Source: Roridomyces roridus
Lineage: Eukaryota; Basidiomycota; Agaricomycetes; Agaricales; Mycenaceae
DNA: 64,000 bases
NCBI GenBank assembly: GCA_029378245.1
Contig: JARKIF010000021.1
Coordinates: 868,001-932,000, forward strand
Direction of reading: 5' to 3'
Positions within the stretch are counted from its first letter, which is position 1. Each line of letters begins with the position of its first letter. Shown here piece by piece: positions 31,706 through 41,816 of the stretch. Under the pieces are notes generated by a model. It ran no database searches and was not told the origin of the DNA. It saw only the letters and a list, made by a program, of their open reading frames with translations. The position numbers were made by a program, and so were the translations under genes.

Positions 31706-33238
31706 AATGGCGGAAAAACGTCCGCCCAGGGGGCTTCGGATGATACCCCCCGCTCTGTGGCGTCGCCGAGGCAGGCTCCTCGGCCTCAGTACTCTCTGTC
31801 GCCGTCCTCGTCATCTTCGTGCTGAATGCCACCGGGCGGCTCTACAAGTTGAAGCGACGAACGCGGGCTCGATATAACTACTACTTTGGCAAGGACGGAC
31901 CACCGACATACGCCAAGCTGCGCAAATGGGAGGCGGCACTCCCGCAGCATAACTTGAGTCTGCCCTTCCCCGAGGGCAAGTACGGGCGCTATGTCCGTTT
32001 TTCGAATCAGGTTCGGTGGTTGGGGTGGAATAATGTCTTCAACGACGTGTGCGTCTGCTATATCCGTTTCTTTCCAAACCTTGCTGACGAACGAGATAGC
32101 CTTATGAGTGCGCACCTAGCGTACATCTCCGACCGTGCTTACGTCTTCCAGGACTACTACTGGGCGCAAGAGCACTATCACTGGCCTCCATCCACATACG
32201 TCTCCTACGAGGCCCGGACCCCACTGCCCGCCATCATCTCTGGTCCCGTCGCAGGCGGTGCCTTCGAGCCCGGCGATACAGCTCCACGCAGCATCTCAGA
32301 CGACTGGTGGGAAGTCGTCTGTCCCCTTGCCTCCCGCCGACTCATCAACGCGCGGCAAGTGAAGAAGCAAATCCCCGACGACGCTTCGGGACTCGCTGTG
32401 CTCGAGCATTGGCAGCAAATTCTGCACGATGCGACGGAGAGCTGTGTCGAGGTGATCAGCGCCAACTGGGAGGGCGAGGGCGATGGGCTACCGCAGGTCT
32501 TTGATTTGTGGGTTTGGAGCAGCCCTCGTGTGCTGTCGTTGTGGGACACCTTCTCCACGTCGCCCATCTCCCGTCTGTTGGGCCCCTCGCCAATAGTTCA
32601 AGATGCTGTCGAGCGGAATAGCGTACTGTTTGCGCCCCGGGGCTCACGCCCACCATCGGCTGCGGTGGTGAAAGACGCATATCGCCGTATGCTGGCGATT
32701 CATCTCAGACGGGGTGACTACGAGTCGCATTGCCGGAATCTCGCTGGCTATCGGAGTGGGTTTTACGGCTGGGCGCAATTCCATCACCTGCCCGATCGTT
32801 TCGACACGGAGACGGTGGAGGAGAAGGTGTTTCGGCGGTGCTTTCCTGATGTGGAGCTCGTGGTGAAAAAGGTGGCGGAGGCGAGGAAGGATTATCTCGT
32901 GGGGCACGAGGGTGGGACGCTGGATGTCGTGTATGTGCTTACGAACGGGGAAAAGGAGTGGGTGGAAGCGTTGGGTGAGGCATTGCGTGCGGATGGGTGG
33001 GCGAGGGTGCTATCGAGTGTGGATTTGGTGCTGGATAAGGAGCAGATGGATGTGGCTATGGCCGTGGATATGGAGCTTGCGAGGAAGGCGGAGGTCTTTG
33101 TTGGTAATGGGGTAAGTCGGTTGTGTGTTTGGGATTTTGCAACTGACGTCGTCTGGACAGTGGTCCTCGTTCACGAGTAATATCGTCTATCAGCGGTTAC
33201 TCGACAATCGCGATCCCATAACGATCAGGTTCACGTAG
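31706..33238 (+). CDS. O-fucosyltransferase-like protein with frame-broken N terminus
   Basis: The body is three exons (to 32048, 32100-33111, 33161-33238) giving 439 residues counted from codon 31819. It contains the family landmarks YYFGKDGPPTYAKLRKWEAA, GRYVRFSNQVRWLGWNNV, SAHLAYISDRAYVFQDYYW, AIHLRRGDYESHC and VGNGWSSFTSNIVYQR. HLRRGDY corresponds to the GDP-fucose site of protein O-fucosyltransferase-like folds. The expected start MAEKRPPRG at 31706, the Ser/Pro-rich SDDTPRSVASPRQAPRPQYS and the membrane anchor VLSVAVLVIFVLNATGR lie in three different frames. The first switch sits at a run of five G, the second near 31790. No intron explains them, so the gene may be inactive or the region may contain sequence errors. 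The paralog at 52731-54343 shares the architecture. Confidence 0.7.
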
Positions 33239-33445
33239 CATGGAGTCGATGCAATGGAGAGGATAGACAATTTGTATCACTTATGAACGCGGTAGCCGCT
33301 AACCTTGCCACTCATATGACCGGCTTAGATTCCGAGTCGCCCCTGTCTCATGCAGCACAGGATTGAAAACGACTCCAATGTCTAGCATCCCCCTGAAAAC
33401 TGGCTTGACTTACTCCCCCACCCTCCTTTGCTTTACTCTTTCAGA

Positions 33446-34789
33446 ATGGCTCACGAAGCCATGCCCCGCTTGCCCCGTCGAACCGTCTACATCCTCGCTC
33501 TCGTCGCTCTCGCCGTCCTCAGTCTCAGTCGCTCTGCGTTTACGGAATCACCCATCCTTGAAACCGGTCTCACTCTTCTCAAAGTGCAGCAGCAACAGCC
33601 GGACGATTCGCTGGTCATCGCCGAGTCGCACCCTCCTCCTCCCCCACAGCCCAAGAAGCGTGTCTACCTCCGGGCAGGCAGCATCGGGAAAGAAGGCCTA
33701 GGCGTGCGTCTCCTACTACCATGTCTCTCTCCCTCTAGTCTGACTTGCACCCTAGTCTGTCCTCCAACACTTCAAACACAGTATTGTATTCTCCCGCGCC
33801 CTCGACAGCACCCTCGTCTTGTCCTCGAGCGGAAATTGGGATTACTCGACGTCGGAGATCTTCAACGAGCAGCTGAAGCCGGAGGATTATACCGTTGACG
33901 TGAGGAATGCGTGTCGTATCTCGGACCATGTACCAGCCGACGATCGGAGTAAGCTGGTGCGTGGGTTGTGTAACGGCGAAGAAGAGGCGGAGAGGAATAT
34001 GACCAGGATTGCGGGGCTTATGGATAATTGCACGAGCATCCTCGATTTGGAGGATATCTATGAAAAAGGTGCGTTTCTCGCTCTCTCTCTCCTGTTTCTT
34101 TCTTCAATCAACGCATCCTGTAGACGGTGAACGATTCGGCGAGGTCACGGAAGATTTAAACGGCTGCGTCATGGACTGGGTCCGCGAACGACTAGCTCCC
34201 ACGCCCATCTCCCTCGCACCGCTCACCTACCCCCTCAACCGACCCATCCGTGTCGGCATCCACATCCGCTGGTCAGACATGGCGCACAAGCTCCCCGAGG
34301 GCGAATTCTACTTTTCCATGTCCATGTACAACATCACGCGCATACTCGCCGATATTCGACGGGATCTCGGACCTGTGGAAGTGACCGTGGCTATGCGCGA
34401 GGCGGACGAGAGCGTGTTGACGCCACTCAAAGAGGGCGGGCACACGTATACGTTGTTGGATAGTCGGGATTGGGTGGGGGATATTAGGGAGTTGAGTCGG
34501 TGCGATGTGTTGCTTGTGGGCGAGTCGTCGTTTGCTGTCCTGGCGCATATGGTGGCCCCGCCTGGGTTGACGATTGTCGAGTTGACTTGGTTTAATCAGT
34601 GAGTTTACGGTTTAACTTTGGGTTCAAGGATGCAGCTGATGGAGGGTGCATTACAGTCAGAAGTATTCCAATTCAACGGGGTTCGGGAGGAATATGGTGT
34701 ATTTGACGGATTATTTGCCGGCGACGTTGAGGCAAGGGTTGGGCCTGCCGCCTGCGGAGGCAGTTGGCGCCGAGGAGGATTCGTTGTAG
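33446..34789 (+). CDS. type II membrane glycosyltransferase-like protein
   Basis: Four exons (33446-33703, 33756-34068, 34124-34598, 34657-34789) give 392 residues. The start MAHEAMPRLPRRTVYILALV has a short cytosolic tail followed by a hydrophobic anchor (VYILALVALAVLSLS) and a Pro-rich stem with PPPPPQPKKR. The catalytic part shows VYLRAGSIGKEGLGSVLQHF, HSIVFSRALDSTLVLSS, RVGIHIRWSDMAHKLPEGEF and CDVLLVGESSFAVLAHMVAP. GIHIRWSDM resembles the H-x-R-x-x-D loop of GT11/O-fucosyltransferase-like folds, and a Golgi location is likely. The donor and acceptor sugars are unknown. With the genes at 27563-29245 and 31706-33238 it forms a run of glycan genes. The ATG at 33461 is an alternative start. 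Confidence 0.75.
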
Positions 34790-34875
34790 TGCGAGGATTT
34801 CTGTGGAATGGGAGGGGAGGGACGGTCGTTTCAATTTGTGTTGAATGCCCATGAATCCGCTGTTCTTTTCACTAT

Positions 34876-34979
34876 TCGGCCGTAGTGTGGGGCATGCAGC
34901 AGGAATGCATTTGTGAGACCGAGGTCACCGACTTATGTTATGCTTGTGCAGACCGGGGTTCGATTCCTCGCGGCCGAGA
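34876..34979. repeat. tRNA-derived SINE, family A copy
   Basis: TCGGCCGTAGTG at the 5' end pairs with CGGCCGA at the 3' end like an acceptor stem. The B box is GACCGGGGTTCGATTCCTCG. The body continues to about 35175 (TTTCCGAAGAACC, GAGCTTGAAGCAGCTACTA, GTTCTCACGGATCACT), matching the 37.2-kb copy. Upstream, TTTGTGTTGAATGCCCATGA matches the copy at 31.2 kb. Confidence 0.75.
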
Positions 34980-35199
34980 TACTGCATCAGTACCACCACT
35001 CTTTTTCTTCATAATTCGCTGGGGATCCGATTTCCGAAGAACCATTGTATGAACCATTTATCGCCATGATAAGGAGACGCCAGGAGCTTGAAGCAGCTAC
35101 TACTGATGGCGTTCTCACGGATCACTGTTTGCTCTTGACTCCCACCATCCCTTTGTGCGACGATGCGTTCTCACCTCTCTTCTTTTCTCTTCCCGCATA

Positions 35200-35466
35200 G
35201 AATCAGACTCCTGATGCCAGTGATCGGATCGCGGATGTATGATCCTTTTTCTTCTTGTTCTTACACTATTGCATATCGCAGACATACTTAGCCCTTATGA
35301 GCGGTGGATTCTGCCCTGCGGAGAGGCATTTGACTCACCGATGCAGAATCGATGTTGAGCTAATTGATGTTTGCAACCTTTCGGCCAAGCAGATTATACG
35401 TTTCTGCGAAGCATAGTCGGTACCAGTAAGATCAGGCACGCGCGGGGTTCGAGTCTTGGCGCCTGA
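35200..35466. repeat. partial family B repeat
   Basis: Shares CTCACCGATGCAGAATC, TTTCTGCGAAGCATAGTCGG and CGCGCGGGGTTCGAGTCTTG with the family B blocks at 30.2 and 36.2 kb, but is shorter and more diverged. Confidence 0.55.
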
Positions 35467-35478
35467 ATATCTGGTGGG

Positions 35479-35998
35479 CAGTGTTGTAGATAAGGGTCTT
35501 AATAAGGGTGGCTTCTGAAATTAAGGGCTTAGCTAAATAATAAGGGTTAATAAGGGCGGGTCATATTAAGGGTTATTTCCCAAAGTGGAAATTCCTGCCG
35601 GGCGTCCTGGGTCAGCCGACAGCCAACCCAGAAGGCGAAGGAACGGCTCATTCGGTTATCCAAATGCCCACACCTGCTCTGTGCACCATCAGTGGTAGCT
35701 AATTCACGGGTGGATCAGTCCGTGGGCATGAGTCCATTGTGCCATCGACATTGCATCACTACATACTATCTGCCCTCATCTGCCTCGGTACAATCACTAG
35801 TGATCGGCAACTGTGGAAGGTGATGACTTGGGTAGTGCTGCTGATGTTCATCAAATCTGATCCCGGCATCAGCGGAGATCGAAGTACAATAACCCTTAAT
35901 AAGAACTTATCATCGTCGAGCTCCCATGTTAAGGCCTTAGCTTATCATATGATAAGCCCTTAATAAGATAAGGGCTTATCAACTTATCTACAACACTG
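35479..35998. mobile_element. non-autonomous hAT-like element (520 bp)
   Basis: Starts CAGTGTTGTAGATAAG and ends with the exact inverse CTTATCTACAACACTG. The interior is rich in AAGGGTTAATAAGGGC and palindromic CTTATCATATGATAAG motifs. The CAGTGTTG start is hAT-like. Flanks read CTGGTGGG and CCAGTGGTGGG, similar but not a clean 8-bp duplication. No open frame. Confidence 0.6.
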
Positions 35999-36199
35999 CC
36001 AGTGGTGGGTGTCACATTTTTTTCTCCTCAGGTCACTCCCTTATTAAATCCTGGCGTCGCGTCGCCTAGGCTCCTCGTGGTCGCCGTTTTGGAGTCAACG
36101 GAACGCAACCCGCAGGCAACACCCCAGAAGTAAGTAGTTCTTCTTTCATGTTCTATTCTCCCAAATAGGCATATTGAACTTCCCAGTAGTCTCTTCCAG

Positions 36200-36830
36200 A
36201 ACGGTATTCGGCACGCCGATGCCGAATGTTTGAACTAATCGATATTCAAACAAGTGCTCGCAGCCAACTCGCAGCCGTTACGTATGCCGTTGGACCTTTT
36301 CTGCGAAGCATCGGTAATTGCATCGGTACGCAGCGGCGAGTCCCCGCGCCGGAATGGGTGGATGTCCTTGAGCTTTTTCCTCGTCTGGCCTCGAACTCAA
36401 TCTGGCCTAAAAGGATCACTTGTTAAATCCTGGGGTCGACTCCAGGGTTCCCTTCGGGCGCACATATCACAGAACGTGGTCGGCTCGTTTTTGGAGTCAA
36501 CAGCACCCCAAGTTACCAACAGACGGCTTCGTCTGCGTGGAACTGACGGTCGTGGTATATGGCATAGAGAAGGCCTAGGCTTCGTTAGTTCTCCTGTGCA
36601 CAGAAGCTTCACGGGTTCAATTCCCTGCGCCTCCCTCCGCGGTGAGCCTCTTTCTTTTGGTCTTTCGGGGTCCGTTGAGTCACAATTTCACAGACTGGTT
36701 CAGATTTTGTCAACTAATCATACAGATTTGTTTACTTAGATTCTAGGTGTGTATCGCAGTGGCTAGAAATTTCAATACCACCCACCGGCGATGCCCGGGC
36801 ACAACACCAACGATACTGTCGAGACTTGGA
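36200..36830. repeat. composite repeat, family B copy 2
   Basis: Colinear with 30220-30945 over about 630 bp, including CGCCGATGCCGAATGT, GCGAAGCATCGGTAATTGCA, GTGGTCGGCTCGTTTTTGGA, CTTCGTTAGTTCTCCTGTG, GGGTTCAATTCCC and GTGGCTAGAAATTTC. Confidence 0.7.
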
Positions 36831-37168
36831 GGTAGACTCGTTCAGGCTGCATATTGCTAAATTACTATCCTAATTTACACCCGCCCACCGTGCAAAAGCA
36901 AGGTATAAAAATGACGTGATGCATTTCAAGAACTTGGCCATCCTCTCTATGCTCACTCTCCTTTCCTGCGTTGCGGGGCAGACGACGGTGCGCCCATCGC
37001 TGGCCAGGTTGAACAGTTCATCGAGTGCTGCGCTGCCGCCGGTTGTGGTTTCTCGTGTGTTCCCGGCGTAGTTGCTCGCAAAATAAAGTAGTGGATGGTG
37101 TTGGAATGGTGGTTGGATATTTTATGAATCCATTCGTGTCCCCAATCTACATCAAATACTCTCAATAA
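36831..37168. other. gene-free stretch
   Basis: A short minus-strand frame (36953-37330) runs into the SINE and looks accidental. Nothing else was recognised. Confidence 0.35.
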
Positions 37169-37480
37169 TCGGCCGTAGTATGTGGCATACAGCAGCAATG
37201 CATTTGAAGAAGGGACGTATGTATGATTCTGCAGACCGGGGTTCGATTCCTCGCGGCCGAGATGTCGATATAGCGTCGAAACTTTTTGCTCGCAATTTGC
37301 TCGGGTACATATTGATTTCCGACGAACCACTTCCCGGCACGATAAGATTCAAGATAAACCGGCTTCAGGAGCTTGAAGCAGCCACTATCACATCACGGCC
37401 ATCGGGTCGCTGTTGATGGCGTTCTCACGGATCACTTTTTGCTCTTGACTCCCACCATCTCTTTGTGCGACGATGCGATC
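37169..37480. repeat. tRNA-derived SINE, family A, most complete copy
   Basis: The head (37169-37261) runs from TCGGCCGTAGTATGTGGCAT to GACCGGGGTTCGATTCCTCG and CGGCCGA, with a seven-base acceptor-like pairing. The body includes TTTCCGACGAACC, CTTCAGGAGCTTGAAGCAGC and GGCGTTCTCACGGATCACTT, then CCCACCATCTCTTTGTGCGA, matching the 34.9-kb copy to about 37480. Confidence 0.75.
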
Positions 37481-37578
37481 CCCACCTCACCTCATGTCTC
37501 CACTGCATGTTTTACTCCTCCTAATGCCTGCGCTCACCAAAGCTGTGCTCGACTCGGACATTTAATCGGCCAGCTTCA

Positions 37579-38993
37579 ATGTCAGCCACCCACTACATCT
37601 CTCCTCCTACCACCCACTATCCATCTACCAAGATGACCACTCTCATTCAGATCCACACGTTCCTTCAGAAATATTTCGGTGACGCCCTGTCGCGGTTCTT
37701 CCGGTTGTTTGTTCGCAAGGCGGGTAGCGGTACGTGGCTGTCTGCTCTTCGTCGTCCGAGACTGATTCGAGTGTCTCAGAAGCCGCAGAAGACGTTCAGA
37801 CGAAGGGACCCACCAATGGTACCTCTCCCGGTCCTAATTCCGCCATTGTAGCACCAGACGGCGACGATCGCGACGTCGTTCCCCATGTCGAGTCCGTCGC
37901 TGCAGATACCTCGGCCGAGTTCATCAAGCCTAGCGGTTCCGAGCTGTTGAGTGCCGTCGTCATCGAAACCATCGCCCTCCCCTCCCTGCCTTCTATCCTC
38001 ACGAAGCCCGAGGCGCGTCCACCCCTCCCTGTCGAGAACGTATTTGAGGTACAAGACTTTGGGCGGCCCTCAAACGTCTTTCATGAGCGTCGCACGGCCT
38101 TGGGGTGCATCACCAACATCCCTGTCGAGAACATCAAGGCTGGGACGACCAAGGCAGCCAAGAGAAAGTCGAAAACCAAGGTCACCAAAGAGGCCAAGCC
38201 GGCGGTCGTCAACTATTCGCTTCCCACTCGCTTTCGCAAGGCCAAGAAGCGTTCTCGCTCGCGCTCGCGGACTGTTCTCAATCCCGCCGCTGCCGCCGTC
38301 TCCGAGGTCCTTGTCACCCCTGCGCCTGGAGTCGACACCACCACTCCTACCCCCGCGCCGTGTTCCCCAGGCTGGAACAAGGCAAAGGACGATATCATTG
38401 CCGAGATGCGGGGTTTCAACAAGCAGGTCCTCGCTTCGCGTCGCCACTCGATGCCTGTCCTCGCTGCTACACTTTCGCCCGACGTCGTCGCAGTCAAGAC
38501 CACCAAGCGCCACTCCGCTCCACCCGTTCTGGTCGTGTCTTCCGAAGCACCCAAGGAGCTGCTTTCTGGCCTGATGCACGAGGCTGCGGAGACTTTGACC
38601 GTTCTGGATGAGGCGAACACTCAGGTCAAGCCGGATACCATCAAGGCACGGCCATTCAGCGCCATTGCCCCGGAGCCTGAGGAGGACATTTTTGTCGTCG
38701 GCGAGGACACCGACGACGAGGACGAATACTACTTCGGCGCTGGCCTCCCCACCGTCAGTGCTGCGCACGACACGCCAACCAAGACCAAGACCCGCTCCGG
38801 CTTCGGCAAGTGCAACTTCAAGCTCGTATCGTCCATATCGGCCTCGCGCTCCATGGCAGAGTTGGCCAACGCCAGTTCGCGTTCAATTTCCGAACTCTTG
38901 AACGTCTGGGATGGCTTGATGAAGAGCCCCAAGTTGGCACGTGTCCTTTCGCGCTGGGATGGCGTTACGCGGCGAAACGACTCAATTGTTTGA
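37579..38993 (+). CDS. intrinsically disordered protein of unknown function
   Basis: Two exons (37579-37729 and 37780-38993, 50-nt intron) give 454 residues, or 436 from the ATG at 37633. Apart from a short N-terminal helix-like segment (LIQIHTFLQKYFGDALSRFF) the protein is low-complexity and rich in Ser, Pro, Ala, Lys and acidic residues. It has a basic cluster FRKAKKRSRSRSR that could act as a nuclear localisation signal, an acidic patch EDTDDEDEYYFG, and Ser-rich repeats near the end (SSISASRSMAEL, SSRSISELL). I do not recognise a family. Codon use and the long frame support a real gene, perhaps a nuclear or cytoskeletal regulatory protein; that is inference. The 3' flank carries a long purine tract. 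Confidence 0.65.
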
Positions 38994-39140
38994 GCGCATG
39001 ATGAAGAAGAAAGAGAAAAGAAACAAGACAAGACAAAAGAGAAACAAGAAAAGTCAGAAGACAAAGGAGAAACGAGAAAAGACAAAAGAGGAGAGAGAAG
39101 AGAGAAGGAGAAACGAGCAACGAGAAAAGAATCAAAATAG
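38994..39140 (+). repeat. polypurine tract in the 3' flank
   Basis: About 140 nt directly after the stop codon consist almost only of A and G on the plus strand (GAAGAAAGAGAAAAGAAAC style). It probably forms the 3' UTR of the preceding gene and could form triplex or R-loop structures. Confidence 0.55.
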
Positions 39141-39328
39141 GGATGCCTCGTAAAATTGTGAGGGGGAAAGTGAACAAAATATGGGTTGTGTGGTGGTTTG
39201 TAGTACGACTGCGTGTCCGAGTAGAAAACCCCCCAAAAAATGTATGTTTGCTTCGTCGGTGAGATGCCGTGACAAGAGAAAGCCACAACAGTAAGCATTA
39301 AATTCTCCTCGGTAGCGTACTATTAACA

Positions 39329-41271
39329 TCAGTGCAACCCCGCAAATTGATTTACGAGTTTGACGAAAACACTGAACGCTTTATCCGCCAAAAAGTCAAG
39401 ATCCATGCAATGCCCTCCCTCCGTCAAGACGACCTGGAAACTCTTTGCCTTGGGCCACAAGACACGCTCCAATGCAGTCAACTTCGCAAGATCGTCGCAC
39501 CTTCCCGTGCCAACACAAATCGCCTGGTCCAGCACGCCCGCCAGCTTGGCCACAGGCCCCGTATAGTTCGCAGTCAACGACGAGATGCTGATCCCCGGGA
39601 TAACGGAGATTGGAGCGACATCTTTGGTAAAATTGTCGTATACCAACATACGCGGGGAGAATAATGTTGTGTCGGCGGGATAGAAGGGAGCGCGGATGTA
39701 TGGCACATATAGTGTACAAAAAATAAAAAATGACACACTGCCCGAAAAACAGCGCAACTTGAGTGAAATTGCAGAAAAAATACACAGGTTGACACAGACA
39801 CTGTTAAAAAGTGACACACCTCCCCGGATGCAAATTTCACACACCTTTGTACTCGGGAGTCCAAGGTTTTTGGTAACAAAGCCGTGATGATTTTTCGGCA
39901 ATGCCTGATGAGATCACTGTGTGCAATGATGAGTTTGACCTCAACAACTGAGAATTCCAAGAGGGATCATACTTGGAAGTCTGTCAAGGCACTGTCGTCC
40001 AGCTCGGAGCTGAATCTAGATAGAATATCTGGGGGGTGAACCGTTGAGCTTTGAAGGGCCACCATTGAAGTCACGGATTGCTGGGAGCAAGTGCGGGCAC
40101 CTCCAGTGAAGTTTGAAGTTGAAATTCACCGGACTCTAAACCTGAATTTCTGTTCAAATGATTGCTACTGTGGTCCTATTGTTTGGCCGCCGAGCTGAGA
40201 CTGGAAGCCATGGTCAATCCAAGGCTTGAGCAGGGCAAATTGCCATTCTAGTTGAAACTTCATTGGGATTCATTAGAGTTGCCGTGATTGCTGATCAAAA
40301 TGTTCAAAATCTTGCCACCCGAACACACGGCTTGTGGGGTCAACCTGTGTAAGTAAGCACCCACTGTAGCGTCCGGTGGCGACCTCTACATATGCAGTCG
40401 GCCTGAGGTGTGTTTTTTTTACACAAGGTGTGTCTTTTTTGTGCGAGGTGCGTGTTTTTTCATCTGAATTATTGTACATTATATGCGCTATACGGATGTC
40501 TAAGGTGACATAGTTGGGCTCGAGCGATCCCCACCGGATGGGTGTGTCGTCTCTTGCGCTGACCACGGGTGGGGCACCCAGCTGGCCTGGTTGGAAGCTG
40601 AGTTGGGAGGTGAGGACAAGTCCGTCAAAGGGCGAGTGCTCTGCATCCGCGACGGCTCCAGCGATGAGCGCTACAGAGCCGGCGCTATGCCCAACACCAA
40701 TCACCTGGTTGAAGGGCTTGACTCCGGGGAGAATCGACGCGCTCTTCAGGTGGCGTGCTAGCTGGGACATTGCCGCCCCATTCGTGACGTACTGGACGTC
40801 GGATGCATTGGCTGGGCGCGTACTTTTCCCAACGCCGACGAGATCAATGGCCAACGTAGACAGGCCTCGGTCGCAGGCATAGGCCGTATACGACTGGTTT
40901 TGGAACTCCTCGGTCTTGGGAGACCAGTATTCGTTTTGTTATAGGTGAACCCGTGGACCAGCAGCTGAATGACGTCTATGGAGGCGAGATTCAACACAGC
41001 GAATACGAACAGGATGTAGCGCACCTGTACTCTGCGCCGTTTTCTCCCTGGGCGCGCAAAACACCCCGAAAATGTCGTATTTGGCATTCAACCGACGAAG
41101 AGCCGTCGCATTGCTTTCCAGCCCGCCCAAGGGATCGTTCGGGTCCTTCGCAATCAGCGTGTTGACATCGACCGGCACGACGACGGACGAACATCCACAG
41201 GCTTGGCCATGAGCGGTCGCCGCAAGAAGATGTGCTGCGAGTAGGATGATTTGGGGCAGGAATGCAAACAT
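39329..41271 (-). pseudogene. secreted alpha/beta hydrolase split by a 793-bp insertion and a frameshift
   Basis: Minus-strand coding segments are 41271-41025, 40975 to 40493, and 39699-39329. The product starts with a signal peptide (MFAFLPQIILLAAHLLAATA), then FGVFCAP, QLLVHGFTYN, STLAIDLVGVGKSTRP, the nucleophile elbow VIGVGHSAGSVALIAG (Ser in G-H-S-A-G) and VLTEGGHCMDLDF with the His. Two lesions break it. One is a missing base at a run of A near 40938, between TYN and EYWSP. The other is the mobile element at 39700-40492, which sits inside the codon run for LDIR/APFYP. Removing the element and one 7-bp repeat restores the frame across that site. The gene was therefore intact before insertion. 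It was probably an extracellular esterase-like hydrolase. Confidence 0.7.
39693..40499. mobile_element. 793-bp MITE-like insertion inside the hydrolase gene
   Basis: Element 39700-40492 is flanked by the direct repeat CGGATGT (39693-39699 and 40493-40499). Its ends are imperfect inverted repeats: ATGGCACATATAGTGTACA at the left and, on the minus strand, TATAGCGCATATAATGTACA at the right. Subterminal GACACACCT and AAAAAACAC motifs occur near both ends. There is no coding frame. The superfamily is uncertain because 7 bp is an unusual duplication length; 8 bp with one mismatch is also possible. Confidence 0.65.
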
Positions 41272-41816
41272 GGGTCGCCAAGAAGTCGACTTGCCTGACG
41301 TTCTTCAATATTATAACTCACGATTCTTTGGCCGCCCAGTGTCGATAGATCTCTATCGCTGCTATAATGCTGCTGTAAACTGTGATTCTATCATCAACTG
41401 CGGTCTGCCAAGAAGGTGCCAATATGTCAAGGTCGATAGATTGAGCGGTGGGGAGCTGCAGAGGAAAACGGCCACGTAGGAAAAAGATGTTCGATGGGAT
41501 TCCTATCAGTGGCGACCAAGATTCCCAGAGCAAGAATAGTCCCAATACAATATCGTGCCGAAAGACATATGCGATAGAGAAAACCGTGCACGGTCGGCAA
41601 GGTAGCTTGAAATGGAAAGCCCGAGAAGATGAAACTTGAGGAAGGGAGGAGGAGCATCACGCCATCATTGCTGTTGAACAATGTCCTGTAATCTGTCACG
41701 AAGAGCTGTGCCATCTTTCAACAATCCAAACACGAGGAAAGAAGTGGCCTGTCAATGCGTGAACAGAGATGGTAGTAAGGAGCAAACAGCAAAAATAAGC
41801 GTGTTCAGATCATGAA
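41272..41816. other. intergenic region with an uncharacterised frame
   Basis: A 95-codon minus-strand frame (41427-41714) has two hydrophobic stretches but matches nothing recognised; an overlapping frame at 41318-41545 is likewise unknown. They could be remnants of a membrane protein. Confidence 0.3.

Noticed and set aside
27198..37262. Several perfect T-arm/B-box sequences as functional tRNA genes
   Set aside because: The D and anticodon arms do not fold, and the same units recur with shared non-tRNA bodies, so they are SINE heads.
36953..37330. 125-codon minus-strand frame
   Set aside because: Most of it lies in the SINE head and body.
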